Part shown: positions 18,802-27,701 of the stretch, piece by piece
Layout of the letters: each line of letters opens with the position of its first letter
Position numbering within the stretch: the stretch's first letter is position 1
DNA from: Thiodiazotropha sp040506705
GTDB taxonomy: Bacteria > Pseudomonadota > Gammaproteobacteria > Chromatiales > Chromatiaceae
Reading direction: 5' to 3'
Length of the DNA stretch: 64,000 nucleotides
Assembly (NCBI GenBank): GCA_040506705.1
Contig: JBEVWG010000007.1
Coordinates: 1-64,000 of the forward strand
The notes under the pieces: model-generated
Told to the model about the DNA's origin: nothing
Seen by the model: only the letters and a program-made list of their open reading frames with translations
Database searches by the model: none
Made by a program: the position numbers and the translations under genes

Positions 18802-19480
18802 AGCTGGTTTAGTACTGGAAGCCAGTAATCTGGTCAGGACTTTCGCACAAGGTGATCTCTATGTGGAGGTTCTGCAGGATGTCTGCTTGCAGTTAAAAGA
18901 GGGGGAGCGGGTAGCCATCGTTGGGGCATCCGGTTCAGGAAAGAGCACTTTACTGCACTGCCTTGGTGGACTGGATAGACCGGATTCAGGCTCGATCATC
19001 CTCAATGGTCAGGATCTGCTGAGTCTCAATGAACGGGATAAAGGAAAGTTAAGAAATCAAAGCATGGGCTTTGTCTATCAATTTCACCACCTGCTACCGG
19101 AATTTACCGCTTTGGAAAATGTGGCGATGCCACTGTTGATAGGTGGTCAATCGGTCACTAGTGCCCGGGATCAGGCGGCTGAAATGCTGCAACAGGTTGG
19201 TTTGGCCAAGCGGACACACCATAAACCCAACGAACTCTCTGGTGGTGAGCGCCAACGGGCCGCATTGGCAAGAGCCCTGGTTCACCACCCAGCTTGTGTT
19301 TTAGCCGATGAGCCAACAGGCAATCTGGATAGAAAAACAGCAGAGCAGGTCTATGAATTGATGTTACAGCTTAATACAGAGCGTAAGGTCAGTTTTATCG
19401 TGGTCACTCATGATGTGGATCTAGCCGCGCGCATGGATCGGACGTTGCATTTAGTAGATGGCAGATTAGCTAATCAGTAG
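18794..19480 (+). CDS. lolD: Lipoprotein-releasing ABC transporter ATPase LolD
   Basis: 228 residues from the ATG at 18794. An upstream in-frame start at 18734 would lie deep inside lolC and gives an unrelated N-terminus. Walker A GASGSGKS, Q-loop region FVYQFHHLLPEFTALENVAMPL (the LolD-type segment), signature LSGGERQRAALARAL, Walker B CVLADEPTGNLD and switch His (VVTHD) are all intact. It powers the LolC permease encoded just upstream. Confidence 0.93.
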   Translation: MSEAGLVLEASNLVRTFAQGDLYVEVLQDVCLQLKEGERVAIVGASGSGKSTLLHCLGGLDRPDSGSIILNGQDLLSLNERDKGKLRNQSMGFVYQFHHLLPEFTALENVAMPLLIGGQSVTSARDQAAEMLQQVGLAKRTHHKPNELSGGERQRAALARALVHHPACVLADEPTGNLDRKTAEQVYELMLQLNTERKVSFIVVTHDVDLAARMDRTLHLVDGRLANQ

Positions 19481-19521
19481 CTCTAAACATATTGAGTAAA
19501 TCAGTGGCCCTGCAGAAAGGC

Positions 19522-20055
19522 TCATTTAGAGACTTTTGGGGATGGACATCTACGTCGTCGACTTTTCCATTTTTCTATTACTCGCCAGCGCCAGATCCAT
19601 AGAATCAGACTGTAACCAATGATTGATGAGATTGTGGCGCAGACCAGTGAGCCGACGATCAGAGGGATCAAAATATCAAAACCGGCGCTCTGCAGCCATT
19701 CCACACTGAATTGGAAAGGCTCCAGTGTCGCCTCATCACCAGTGATTGAAGTTCCTACCCGGTATGCGAAATAAAACATAGGGGGGATGGTGATTGGATT
19801 GGTAATCCATACCAAGACAACAGAGAGAGGTAGGTTGACCCGGAAAAAGATGGCTGCGGCAGCTGCAAAAACCATCTGAAAAGGGAAGGGCAAAAAGGCC
19901 ATGAAAAGGCCTACTGCGAATGCGCCTGAGACAGAGTGTCTATTCAGGTGCCAGAGGTTGGGGTCATGGAGTAGATTGCCAAATATCTGCAGGTGTTTGT
20001 GATTACGCACCTGGTCGTGATGGGGCAGCAGACGTTTGATGAGTCGTTTTGGCAT
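19522..20055 (-). CDS. DUF2062 membrane protein
   Basis: 177 residues. The core segment HLWHLNRHSVSGAFAVGLF.AFLPFPFQM, followed by NPITIPPMFYFAYRVG, is the DUF2062 signature. Three to four membrane helices (about 45-70, 75-105, 135-165) and a basic C-terminal tail (KSRRRRCPSPK) are predicted. The family is common in Proteobacteria, often near comEC, exbBD or lpxK as here. Its function is not established. It converges on lolD with a 41-base gap and is divergent from comEC. Confidence 0.85.
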   Translation of the reverse strand: MPKRLIKRLLPHHDQVRNHKHLQIFGNLLHDPNLWHLNRHSVSGAFAVGLFMAFLPFPFQMVFAAAAAIFFRVNLPLSVVLVWITNPITIPPMFYFAYRVGTSITGDEATLEPFQFSVEWLQSAGFDILIPLIVGSLVCATISSIIGYSLILWIWRWRVIEKWKSRRRRCPSPKVSK

Positions 20056-20241
20056 GTCTGTTGTTAAAAAACGGTCTCAATGGCTATTAGTGGGTGCAAC
20101 CGGATTGCAAGCATCAGCAAAGCATGGGAAATGTCCTCTGCTGGTTGATCTAAAAACTGATTCTTCCATGAAAAACTCTTGAGATACTAAAAGATAGAGT
20201 ATACCTGATGGAAAGGGAATGGATGGTGACAAGGAGAAGTC

Positions 20242-22530
20242 ATGAATTGGATTCTTATCTGTTTTGTTATAGGGGCAACACTGTTTCATCAACTGGATGC
20301 CCTGCCTGGGTTAAAGTGGCTGTCACTACTTCTATTTGTACCATTCCTTTGGCGATTCACTCAGTTACGTCCATGGCTGGGGCTTTTTATAGGCCTTGCA
20401 TGGAGTCTACTTCATGCCAGCTTCTCCCTGCAACAGCAGTTGCCTGTCTCATTAGAACGTAGTGATATGGTTCTGCAAGGGGTGGTGGATTCCCTGCCCG
20501 TAAAGCGTGGTCTTATTTCTCATTTTCGGATGCGTGTAATCTCGCTTCATGATGCTGACGATGTGGCGTACAAAATTTCTCATGTCCAACTCAGTTGGTA
20601 CGGCGCCCACCAACCACTGAAAGTCGGAGATAGCTGGCGTTTGAAGGTGAGATTAATCCGGCCAAGAGGCACTCAGAATCCTGCAGGATTCGATCATGAA
20701 CGTTGGCTGTTTCTACAGCAGATTGATGCCAAAGGATATGTTCGGAAGTGGCAGGGAAATGAGCAAATTGATGCTGTATTGATTCCATCATGGATAGGGC
20801 GCTTACGTCAAAGCATTGCCGGTGCCATAGACCACTATACAGAAGCACCTCAAGCTGCGGCACTATTGAAGGCGCTGGCTGTCGGTGACAAGCGGGGCAT
20901 CGATCAACAAGCCTGGCAGGTCTTTAGCAGCACGGGAACCAACCATCTGATGGCGATATCCGGTTTGCATGTCGGTTTGGTTGCCGGCTGGTTACTGATT
21001 ACAGGATCCTGGCTCTGGCGTCGTAGCAGCAGGCTATGTTTGATCTGGCCAGCACTCAAGGCGGGTGCCCTGATCGCTCTGCTGGGAGCAATAGGCTACG
21101 CCGCCTTAGCAGGATTTACGCTCCCCACACAACGTGCACTGCTGATGTTGGTGACCACCCTTGGTGCAGTGATTCTTGGCTATCGTGTGCAGTTTGGACG
21201 AAGCCTGCTGCTTGCCCTGTTTCTGGTTGTCCTGATCGATCCATTGGCAACGCTGAGTATCGGTTTTTGGCTCTCTTTCATCGCTGTGGCAGTGATATTG
21301 TGGCATATGGGAGGGCGAATTGTTCCAATGCGTGGTTGGCGCCAGGGAGTGCGAATACAGCTGGCAGTTACCCTGGGGTTACTGCCGGTGCTGTTTCTCT
21401 TCTTTGGTCAGGTCTCTATGATCTCGCCCTTGGTCAATCTGATAATGGTGCCTTGGTTCAGTATGGTTTTAGTGCCGATGATGCTGATTGGTTTACCTGC
21501 TTTGCTTATTCCTGAGTTGGCCCAGATCTGGTTTAACTGGCTCGGCACCCTCTCCGGGATGACCTTCGATACCCTGCAATGGTTCTCAACTCTGTCGTTC
21601 GCGGTCTCTGAATTGCCGGCACAAGAGACGCTCTTCTGGTTCTCTGCTTTGGTTGGGTGCCTGCTTCTGATTATGCCCAGTGGCATTCCCGGACGGGGGA
21701 TGGGGATCTGGCTTTGTCTGCCTGTTCTGCTATCGACACCGGAGCGGCCAGAAGAGGGTGAATTATGGTTCACACTACTGGATGTGGGTCAGGGGCTGGC
21801 TTGTGTTATAGAGACCAGTAATCATTTGATAATCTACGACACAGGACCAAAGCGTGGTACAGCTCAGGATGCGGCTGAATCAGTTATCATTCCGTTCCTC
21901 AGATCGCGTGGTCACGACCAGATCGATCTTTTACTGGTGAGTAATGGAGACAGGGATCATGCCGGGGGTTTGGAGACGCTCGTCAAAGCGATTCCTACTG
22001 AGAGAATATTGGCTGGAGAGCCGGAGTTGATTGATCAGGCTCAACCCTGTCGCGCTGGAGAAGCGTGGTCATTGGATGGTGTCCGTTTTCAGATACTCCA
22101 TCCAACCGCAGAGGCAAGCTATAAGAGACGTAATGATCGTTCCTGCGTGCTGAAGATAGTCAGCGGCGATTGGGGCATTCTGCTTCCGGGAGATATTGAA
22201 AAAGCGGCTGAAGAGCAATTGATAGATCAGAGCCCTGAGCATTTGAAATCGAAACTGATCGTGGCACCACACCATGGCTCAAACAGCTCCTCATCCCCTG
22301 AGTTTGTGACCGCTGTCGATCCTGAGTGGGTTCTATTTTCAACTGGGTACAAAAACAGCTATGGTTTCCCCAGACCTGAGGTAATTGAACGCTGGCGGCT
22401 TCAAGGTGCTGATAATCTGAATACGGCGCTGAGCGGTGCGATTGAATTTCGAATTGCAGCTGGAGAAAAAAATCCACTGCCTCGGCTCTACCGGGTGTTA
22501 AATGGTCGATACTGGCACAATAGGGAGTGA
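20242..22530 (+). CDS. comEC: ComEC/Rec2 DNA uptake channel protein
   Basis: 762 residues with about ten membrane helices. An N-terminal OB-like domain (about residues 60-160) precedes the competence domain, with ALLKALAVGDKRGI and NHLMAISGLHVGLVAGW around residues 210-255. The C-terminal metallo-beta-lactamase-like domain (about residues 505-750) includes LLDVGQGLA, SNGDRDHAGG and APHHGSNSSSS. The protein carries single-stranded DNA across the inner membrane in natural transformation. Oddity: the metal motif usually begins with His (HxDxDH), whereas here that residue is Asn. RBS AAGGAGAAG lies 4 bases before ATG. No other competence gene is in the window. Confidence 0.92.
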   Translation: MNWILICFVIGATLFHQLDALPGLKWLSLLLFVPFLWRFTQLRPWLGLFIGLAWSLLHASFSLQQQLPVSLERSDMVLQGVVDSLPVKRGLISHFRMRVISLHDADDVAYKISHVQLSWYGAHQPLKVGDSWRLKVRLIRPRGTQNPAGFDHERWLFLQQIDAKGYVRKWQGNEQIDAVLIPSWIGRLRQSIAGAIDHYTEAPQAAALLKALAVGDKRGIDQQAWQVFSSTGTNHLMAISGLHVGLVAGWLLITGSWLWRRSSRLCLIWPALKAGALIALLGAIGYAALAGFTLPTQRALLMLVTTLGAVILGYRVQFGRSLLLALFLVVLIDPLATLSIGFWLSFIAVAVILWHMGGRIVPMRGWRQGVRIQLAVTLGLLPVLFLFFGQVSMISPLVNLIMVPWFSMVLVPMMLIGLPALLIPELAQIWFNWLGTLSGMTFDTLQWFSTLSFAVSELPAQETLFWFSALVGCLLLIMPSGIPGRGMGIWLCLPVLLSTPERPEEGELWFTLLDVGQGLACVIETSNHLIIYDTGPKRGTAQDAAESVIIPFLRSRGHDQIDLLLVSNGDRDHAGGLETLVKAIPTERILAGEPELIDQAQPCRAGEAWSLDGVRFQILHPTAEASYKRRNDRSCVLKIVSGDWGILLPGDIEKAAEEQLIDQSPEHLKSKLIVAPHHGSNSSSSPEFVTAVDPEWVLFSTGYKNSYGFPRPEVIERWRLQGADNLNTALSGAIEFRIAAGEKNPLPRLYRVLNGRYWHNRE

Positions 22531-22759
22531 ATATCGGGCTCTCCCAGAGGCGCAACGAATCGCTTCATATGGGCCTGTCCACAAGCGCCATTGGCTGTGT
22601 TAGGCTTGCGTGATCTAGAGACTGCTAGTCGCCGCTCGTATTGCTTGCCAATGAGACTTGTGGTGCGGACGAGAGTTGCCGAATTTACTGCACGGCACAT
22701 TAGGAACATGGCCTGATCGAGCGATCTGTTAGTGAAATGCAATAAAAGGAAAAGGATAA

Positions 22760-23371
22760 GTGTTTGAACTTGTAAAATCTGGCGGATGGCTGATGCTGCC
22801 TATCATCATCTGTTCCATCGTTGCATTGGGTATCGTCATTGAGCGTTTCTGGTCCCTGCAGCACAAAAAGGTTATGCCGGATTATCTGATGAAGCAGATT
22901 CTACAGCTTCACCAGGAGAATAAACTGAGCCTGGCGGACTTGAACAAGTTAAAAAGCAGTTCACCTCTGGGAAGAATACTTGCCGCTGGGCTGGTCAATC
23001 GAAATCATGACAAAGATGTGATGAAAGAGGCGATCGAAGAGGTTGGGCGTCAGGTTGTGCACGAGCTTGAACGTTACCTCAATACATTAGGCACGATTGC
23101 ATCGATCTCACCACTGCTCGGTCTGCTTGGTACGGTCATCGGCATGATCAAAGTCTTCAGCGTCATTGTGACTTCAGGAGTAGGTGATCCCGGTGTTTTG
23201 GCGGGGGGTATCTCTGAAGCCCTGATAACTACAGCTGCGGGGCTTTCTGTAGCAATACCCAGCCTGATGTTTCATCGTTATTTTACTGGCCTGATCGACA
23301 GACTGGTGATCGGTATGGAAGAGCGGGCATTGAAGATGGTCGAAGTGATACACGGTGAGAGAGAGCGCTGA
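22760..23371 (+). CDS. exbB: MotA/TolQ/ExbB proton channel protein (ExbB)
   Basis: 203 residues starting at GTG. RBS-like AAAGGAAAAGGA lies just upstream. Three membrane helices (about residues 10-30, 105-130 and 155-175) and the family signature ASISPLLGLLGTVIGMIKVF are visible. With ExbD it forms a proton-driven motor that energises TonB-dependent transport or similar. No tonB is present in the window. It is first in a tight cluster exbB-exbD-lpxK-trm112-kdsB, an arrangement seen in many Gammaproteobacteria (usually with msbA). Confidence 0.92.
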   Translation: MFELVKSGGWLMLPIIICSIVALGIVIERFWSLQHKKVMPDYLMKQILQLHQENKLSLADLNKLKSSSPLGRILAAGLVNRNHDKDVMKEAIEEVGRQVVHELERYLNTLGTIASISPLLGLLGTVIGMIKVFSVIVTSGVGDPGVLAGGISEALITTAAGLSVAIPSLMFHRYFTGLIDRLVIGMEERALKMVEVIHGERER

Positions 23372-23372
23372 A

Positions 23373-23792
23373 ATGAATTTCAGACTGAAGCCTCGAAAAA
23401 CACCTGAGGTGGATATCACGCCACTTATCGATGTTGTGTTTTTATTGTTGATATTTTTCATGGTATCGACAACCTTCGAACATGAGAGCCAGATCCTTAT
23501 CGAACTACCCGAAGCGACCGGTGAGGAACTTCAGCGTGAAAAGAATGAGCTGGATATAACCATCAATATTGCCGGAACCTTTTTTGTCAATCAGAGAGAA
23601 GTTGTCAATACAGAAATCGAAACCTTGAAAATGGCAATCAGTAAAGCCATTGGTGAAGAGGGGGATATCCCGGTGATTATCAATGCAGATGCTCGTACCC
23701 CCCACCAGTCGGTGATGACCGCAATGGATGCAGCGAGTCAGCTTGGTTTGACCAAGATGACATTTTCAGCCCATAAGCCGGCAGCAGAGTGA
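23373..23792 (+). CDS. exbD: Biopolymer transport protein ExbD/TolR
   Basis: 139 residues from the ATG at 23373, one base after the exbB stop; the upstream ATG at 23355 lies inside exbB. The single helix bears the channel motif VDITPLIDVVFLLLIFFMV, where the Asp in PLIDVVF is the proton-carrying residue. The periplasmic domain (about residues 50-135) has the usual pattern ending in NADARTPHQSVMTAMDAASQLG. It is the motor partner of ExbB. Confidence 0.92.
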   Translation: MNFRLKPRKTPEVDITPLIDVVFLLLIFFMVSTTFEHESQILIELPEATGEELQREKNELDITINIAGTFFVNQREVVNTEIETLKMAISKAIGEEGDIPVIINADARTPHQSVMTAMDAASQLGLTKMTFSAHKPAAE

Positions 23793-23805
23793 GGCTTTCT
23801 CTACA

Positions 23806-24801
23806 TTGAATTGGATTGAATCTTCCTGGCAGGAGCGGCGACTTTCAACGCTGTTACTGTTGCCTTTGAGTGGCTTGTTTTGCCTGGTTGCTCTATTAAG
23901 AAGATGGTTCTATCGGTTGGGTCTCTTCAGTAGTCGGAGTGTGGGAAAGCCGGTGATCATTGTTGGCAATATCACAGTGGGAGGTACTGGAAAAACGCCA
24001 CTCATCGTTTGGATGGCTCAGCAACTGACTGAGTTGGGCTATAGGCCAGGCATTATCACAAGAGGCTATGGTGGTCAGTCGAAGAGCTGGCCTTGTGAAG
24101 TCACATCCGATAGTGGTGCAGGGCAGGTGGGTGATGAAGCGATATTGCTCAAACGACATAGTGGATGTCCAGTCTATGCCGGGCCAGACCGCCCAGAAAC
24201 TGCAGAACAGTTAATTTCCAACTACCAATGTGATCTCATTCTCTCGGATGACGGATTGCAGCATTACGCGTTGCAACGGGATCTGGAAATTGTTGTGATT
24301 GATGGTCAGCGTCGTTTTGGTAACGGCTACTGCCTTCCCGCCGGCCCCTTGCGAGAGACCCCAAAAAGAGTGAATAGTGTTGATTTGGTGATTGTAAACG
24401 GCCAAGCCAATACAGATGAATACCAGATGAGTGTTACAGGCAAGATGGCAATCCCTCTTAACGGAGAGTTGGCTGCTAAGGCCCTGGTCGAGTTTTCAGG
24501 GAGCCGTGTCGATGCAGTAGCGGGTATTGGGAATCCTGAGCGATTTTTTTCTATGCTTGAACTATCAGGGCTCAGGGTTGATCGCCATGTTTTTCCAGAT
24601 CATCATCCCTTTTCCGCTGATGATTTGGCCGCTTATCGTGACAACACAGTTCTCATGACCGAGAAAGATGCTGTAAAGTGCGAAAAGTACGCTCAATCTA
24701 ATCACTGGTATGTACCTGCGACTGCGAAGGTAGATCCTGAATTCGAACAACTATTTTTGACGAAGGTAAAAAGGCTCTTAGATGGACAGAAAACTGCTTG
24801 A
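23806..24801 (+). CDS. lpxK: Tetraacyldisaccharide 4'-kinase LpxK
   Basis: 331 residues starting at TTG (23806), the only start that gives the family's N-terminal membrane helix and amphipathic lead (NWIESSWQERRLSTLLLLPL). The P-loop GNITVGGTGKTPLIVWMA (residues about 50-67) and SDDGLQHYALQRDLEI are typical of LpxK. It phosphorylates lipid A disaccharide at the 4' position on the inner membrane. It begins 13 bases after exbD and overlaps the next gene by 20 bases. Confidence 0.93.
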   Translation: MNWIESSWQERRLSTLLLLPLSGLFCLVALLRRWFYRLGLFSSRSVGKPVIIVGNITVGGTGKTPLIVWMAQQLTELGYRPGIITRGYGGQSKSWPCEVTSDSGAGQVGDEAILLKRHSGCPVYAGPDRPETAEQLISNYQCDLILSDDGLQHYALQRDLEIVVIDGQRRFGNGYCLPAGPLRETPKRVNSVDLVIVNGQANTDEYQMSVTGKMAIPLNGELAAKALVEFSGSRVDAVAGIGNPERFFSMLELSGLRVDRHVFPDHHPFSADDLAAYRDNTVLMTEKDAVKCEKYAQSNHWYVPATAKVDPEFEQLFLTKVKRLLDGQKTA

Positions 24802-24970
24802 TATTTTGGTTTGCCCTGTATGTAAGGGAAAACTCCTGTATATGAAAAAAGAGCAAGAGCTGATATGCCGCGCTGATCGATTGGCCTATCCCATACGTGA
24901 CGAAATACCTGTCATGTTGGAAGAAGAGGCGAGGAAATTAGCAGCAGATGAAGAGATTCCAGAAGGATAA
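24782..24970 (+). CDS. Trm112/YcaR family small zinc-ribbon-like protein
   Basis: 62 residues: DRKLLDILVCPVCKGKL, then YPIRDEIPVMLEEEAR. This is the bacterial Trm112/UPF0434 pattern with one CPxC pair; the second pair is partly lost (Cys in LICRAD). E. coli YcaR sits at the same place between lpxK and kdsB. The biochemical role in bacteria is unknown. It overlaps lpxK by 20 bases and ends 4 bases before the kdsB start. Confidence 0.9.
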   Translation: MDRKLLDILVCPVCKGKLLYMKKEQELICRADRLAYPIRDEIPVMLEEEARKLAADEEIPEG

Positions 24971-24974
24971 AACG

Positions 24975-25748
24975 ATGGGTTTCAAAGTTGTCATTCCTGC
25001 CCGATATGCTTCAGTTCGTCTACCTGGAAAACCGTTGCTGCCGATTGCCGGCAAACCGATGATTCAGCATGTATTTGAGAGAGCTGTCGAGAGTGGAGCT
25101 GAAGAGGTGGTTGTTGCCACAGACAGTCAGCAGATTGCAGATGTCTGTGGGACATTCTCAGCAGATATCTGTATGACTTCAGCAGATCATCGCAGTGGCT
25201 CTGATCGTATTGCTGAGGTGGTGGCACTGAAAAATTGGGGGGAGGATGAGATTGTGGTCAATCTGCAGGGAGACGAACCCTGTATGCCGCCTGAGTTGCT
25301 GACTCAGGTTGCAGATGATATGAGTCGACACGAAGTCGCAGGCGTCACTACCTTGTCTGCTGCGATCACTGATCGAAATATGTTGTTTGACCCCCATGTG
25401 GTCAAAGTTGTGACGGATCAGCAGGGTTATGCGCTCTACTTCAGTCGTGCGCCCATTCCCTGGCATCGTGATGAGTTTTTGCAGGCTGAGAGCCCCTTGC
25501 CCAAGGAGACCGGCTTTTCCCGGCATATCGGTCTGTATGCCTATCGTGCTGGCTATCTGGCACGTTTTGTTTCCTGGGAGCACGCCCCCATCGAAAGGGC
25601 GGAATCCCTGGAGCAGCTCAGGGTACTCTGGCATGGAGGCAGGATTCATGTCAGTAATGCTAAGGTCGATCCTGGTCATGGCGTGGATACACGTGATGAT
25701 ATTTCAAAAGTAGAAGCGCTTCTCCAGGGATCTCAGACAAATCCTTGA
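24975..25748 (+). CDS. kdsB: CMP-KDO synthetase (KdsB)
   Basis: 257 residues from the ATG at 24975, with AGAAGGA 8 bases upstream. The nucleotide-binding N-terminus VVIPARYASVRLPGKPLLPI and the motifs VATDSQQIADV, NLQGDEPCMPPELL and FSRAPIPWHRDE are all present. The enzyme activates 3-deoxy-manno-octulosonate with CTP for LPS core synthesis, in the cytoplasm. It is the last gene of the envelope cluster and is followed by a terminator. Confidence 0.95.
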   Translation: MGFKVVIPARYASVRLPGKPLLPIAGKPMIQHVFERAVESGAEEVVVATDSQQIADVCGTFSADICMTSADHRSGSDRIAEVVALKNWGEDEIVVNLQGDEPCMPPELLTQVADDMSRHEVAGVTTLSAAITDRNMLFDPHVVKVVTDQQGYALYFSRAPIPWHRDEFLQAESPLPKETGFSRHIGLYAYRAGYLARFVSWEHAPIERAESLEQLRVLWHGGRIHVSNAKVDPGHGVDTRDDISKVEALLQGSQTNP

Positions 25749-25808
25749 GATTTCCACACAGGGCAACAGTTCTATTCTCCCTTCCCTGGATTTAAAAATC
25801 TTCTCAAG

Positions 25809-25831
25809 AACGGGCAGGTAGGCCCGTTTTT
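25809..25831 (+). terminator. Rho-independent terminator after kdsB
   Basis: AACGGGC (25809-25815) pairs with GCCCGTT (25822-25828) across a 6-base loop, running into TTTTT. It ends the exbB-kdsB cluster. Confidence 0.85.
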
Positions 25832-25880
25832 GAACAATTTCCCGGATATTACACCTCTCTGTTGATGAGATTCCAAGTCA

Positions 25881-25894
25881 TTGACAATTATCAA
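25881..25894. promoter_or_regulatory. FNR-like box upstream of the soluble kinase gene
   Basis: TTGACAATTATCAA matches TTGAT-N4-ATCAA at 9 of 10 specified bases. It lies about 300 bases before the kinase start. No good -10 is found at class II spacing on either strand, so it may act from another position or be a chance match in AT-rich DNA. Confidence 0.4.
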
Positions 25895-26194
25895 ACAGTG
25901 TAAAATTATTCGACGCTACCCATGAAATAGGGCATTTAACCCATTCCGATATAGGAATCAAAGGCATATCTGTCGAGATACTTTACACTGATCAAATTAA
26001 TAACTGAGAGTGATTTGTCAAGTAACAATAATAACTTACTGTAATTAAAGGATAATATACTATTTGGCATGAACCGTGCAAATAATGAATCCCAATTAGG
26101 CTGAGATATAAAATGTGATGCAAAACCAGTTCATTTTTTTTATTACCAGCCGAAACATTGTTTAAATAAAAAACAAAAAATTAAAAGGGTATAT

Positions 26195-27028
26195 ATGACC
26201 TTAATGAAAGATAAGTTGGGCAGTATCAGTCTGAATGAAATTTCAGCAATCAGACTCTCTTCTTCAGCCTTTCCTGTCAGCGAAAGGGAGCTCACTTCAG
26301 GCATATCTATCAACGACAAGGTCAAGCCAACCGATCCTCATCTATCAGACGGCTTAGCCTGTCTCAAAAAAACCAGTCACGCCTCTCACCCCTTTGTAAC
26401 TTCAGAGGAGGAGGAGAGAAAGCGCATATCCCGGGAGCTTCATGATGGTCTAGGGCAGCTCCTTACCGGTATGGGTCTCCATGTGCAGCGTTGCCTGAAT
26501 GATTGTGATGAAAATCAGGATCAGACAATGCCGGCTGAACATCGCGATTCACTTGAGGCTATATCTTCAATGGTCAAACAGGCGATGTCAGAAGTCAGGT
26601 CAATCTGCAGTGCTATTCGACCTGCCATACTTGATGATCTTGGGGTGCTTCCTGCTATATCATGGCAGTGTCGTCAAATCTCTAAAATTTGCAGCGATAC
26701 TCAAGTCGTAACCGATTTTGATGTTGATGAGAGCGCAATCCCTGATGACTACAAAAGTGTCATCTATCGTATTGTCCAGGAGTCACTGAACAACGCAGTC
26801 AAATATTCTAAAGCGAAGACAATCAGTGTCTCACTTTTACAGGCCCACGATGCGATTCATCTGCTGGTTATTGATGATGGTGTTGGTTTCGACCCTTCTG
26901 AAATTCAGGGTAAAATTGGCATGGGTCTGGTTGGTATGCGTGAGCGGGCAGAGTCAGTCGAAGGTAGAATCCGAATCGATACCGGAATCAATCAAGGCGT
27001 TCAGATTCGCGCATCTTTTCCACTCTAA
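26195..27028 (+). CDS. Soluble sensor histidine kinase (HisKA_3)
   Basis: 277 residues with no membrane helix and no PAS, GAF or HAMP domain. Residues 1-68 are a poorly conserved lead. Then comes the NarX/DegS-type dimerisation helix RKRISRELHDGLGQLL with the phosphorylated His at position 83. The HATPase_c domain is complete: N-box VQESLNNAVKYSKA, G1 DDGVGFDP, G2 GMGLVGMRERAES. It should autophosphorylate and pass phosphate to a NarL-family regulator, most simply the one encoded tail to tail 10 bases away. It has no visible means of sensing and probably relies on a partner. Two ATGs at the start (codons 1 and 4) are possible. Confidence 0.88.
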   Translation: MTLMKDKLGSISLNEISAIRLSSSAFPVSERELTSGISINDKVKPTDPHLSDGLACLKKTSHASHPFVTSEEEERKRISRELHDGLGQLLTGMGLHVQRCLNDCDENQDQTMPAEHRDSLEAISSMVKQAMSEVRSICSAIRPAILDDLGVLPAISWQCRQISKICSDTQVVTDFDVDESAIPDDYKSVIYRIVQESLNNAVKYSKAKTISVSLLQAHDAIHLLVIDDGVGFDPSEIQGKIGMGLVGMRERAESVEGRIRIDTGINQGVQIRASFPL

Positions 27029-27038
27029 ACCGATCTTC

Positions 27039-27701
27039 TTAGCGGTTGATTATACCTTTCTCCAAGGCATAAGTGGTCAAAGCAGAGACGCTGTGCAGAT
27101 CGAGTTTCTTCATTAAATTCGCGCGGTGTTTTTCCACTGTTTTTACACTGATACAGAGATAGTCAGCCATGCTTTTATTGGTGTGGCCTTCTGCGATCAA
27201 TTTCAGAATTTGGCGCTCTCTTTGGGTAATTGTGTCCCAGCGGGTAAGTGGTTCCTGATTGACATTGTTGGTATGTAAATAGCTGTTGACTACTTTCTCT
27301 GTAATTTCCGCACTCAGGTAGGTTTTTCCTTCCAGCACCCTTTCGGCCGCAACCATCAATTCGTTCTGGGTTGCATCTTTCAGTACATAACCATTGGCGC
27401 CCGCTTTAAGGCTTGCCAGTACATACTCTTCTTCATTGTGAACTGTAAGAACCAGGGCTTTAACTTCCGGCATTCTCTCTTTGATTTCCCTGACCGCATC
27501 CATTCCATTGAGACCAGGCATATTTAAATCCATAATCACAAGGTCGGGTTTGAGTTCTATGGTTCTTCGGATGGCATCCCGCCCGTTATCAGCTTCCCCA
27601 ATAATCTCGAAATTTGGATTCGATGTGAGTAATGCCTTTAATCCAGCGCGCAGAATTGTGTGATCTTCTGCGATAAGGATATTCTTTTTATCTGAGCTCA
27701 T
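27039..27701 (-). CDS. NarL/FixJ-family response regulator
   Basis: 220 residues. Receiver domain (about residues 5-120) has the acidic pair in IAEDHT, phosphoacceptor Asp58 (VIMDLNMPG), Thr in LVLTVHNEEEY and Lys in YVLKDAT. A LuxR-type helix-turn-helix follows (about residues 150-212: LTQRERQILKLIAEGHTNKS then MADYLCISVKTVEKHRANLM). All catalytic residues are intact, so it should be a normal phosphorylation-dependent DNA-binding regulator. It is encoded on the opposite strand to the soluble kinase and divergent from the large copper locus, which it may control. Confidence 0.92.
   Translation of the reverse strand: MSSDKKNILIAEDHTILRAGLKALLTSNPNFEIIGEADNGRDAIRRTIELKPDLVIMDLNMPGLNGMDAVREIKERMPEVKALVLTVHNEEEYVLASLKAGANGYVLKDATQNELMVAAERVLEGKTYLSAEITEKVVNSYLHTNNVNQEPLTRWDTITQRERQILKLIAEGHTNKSMADYLCISVKTVEKHRANLMKKLDLHSVSALTTYALEKGIINR

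Larger units (their letters stand above)
25749..26194. other. 446-bp intergenic region before the soluble kinase
   Basis: It holds the kdsB terminator (25809-25831), an FNR-like box (25881-25894) and a TATACT -10-like hexamer (26056-26061) without a matching -35. The region is strongly AT-rich towards the kinase start. No ORF is credible. Confidence 0.6.
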
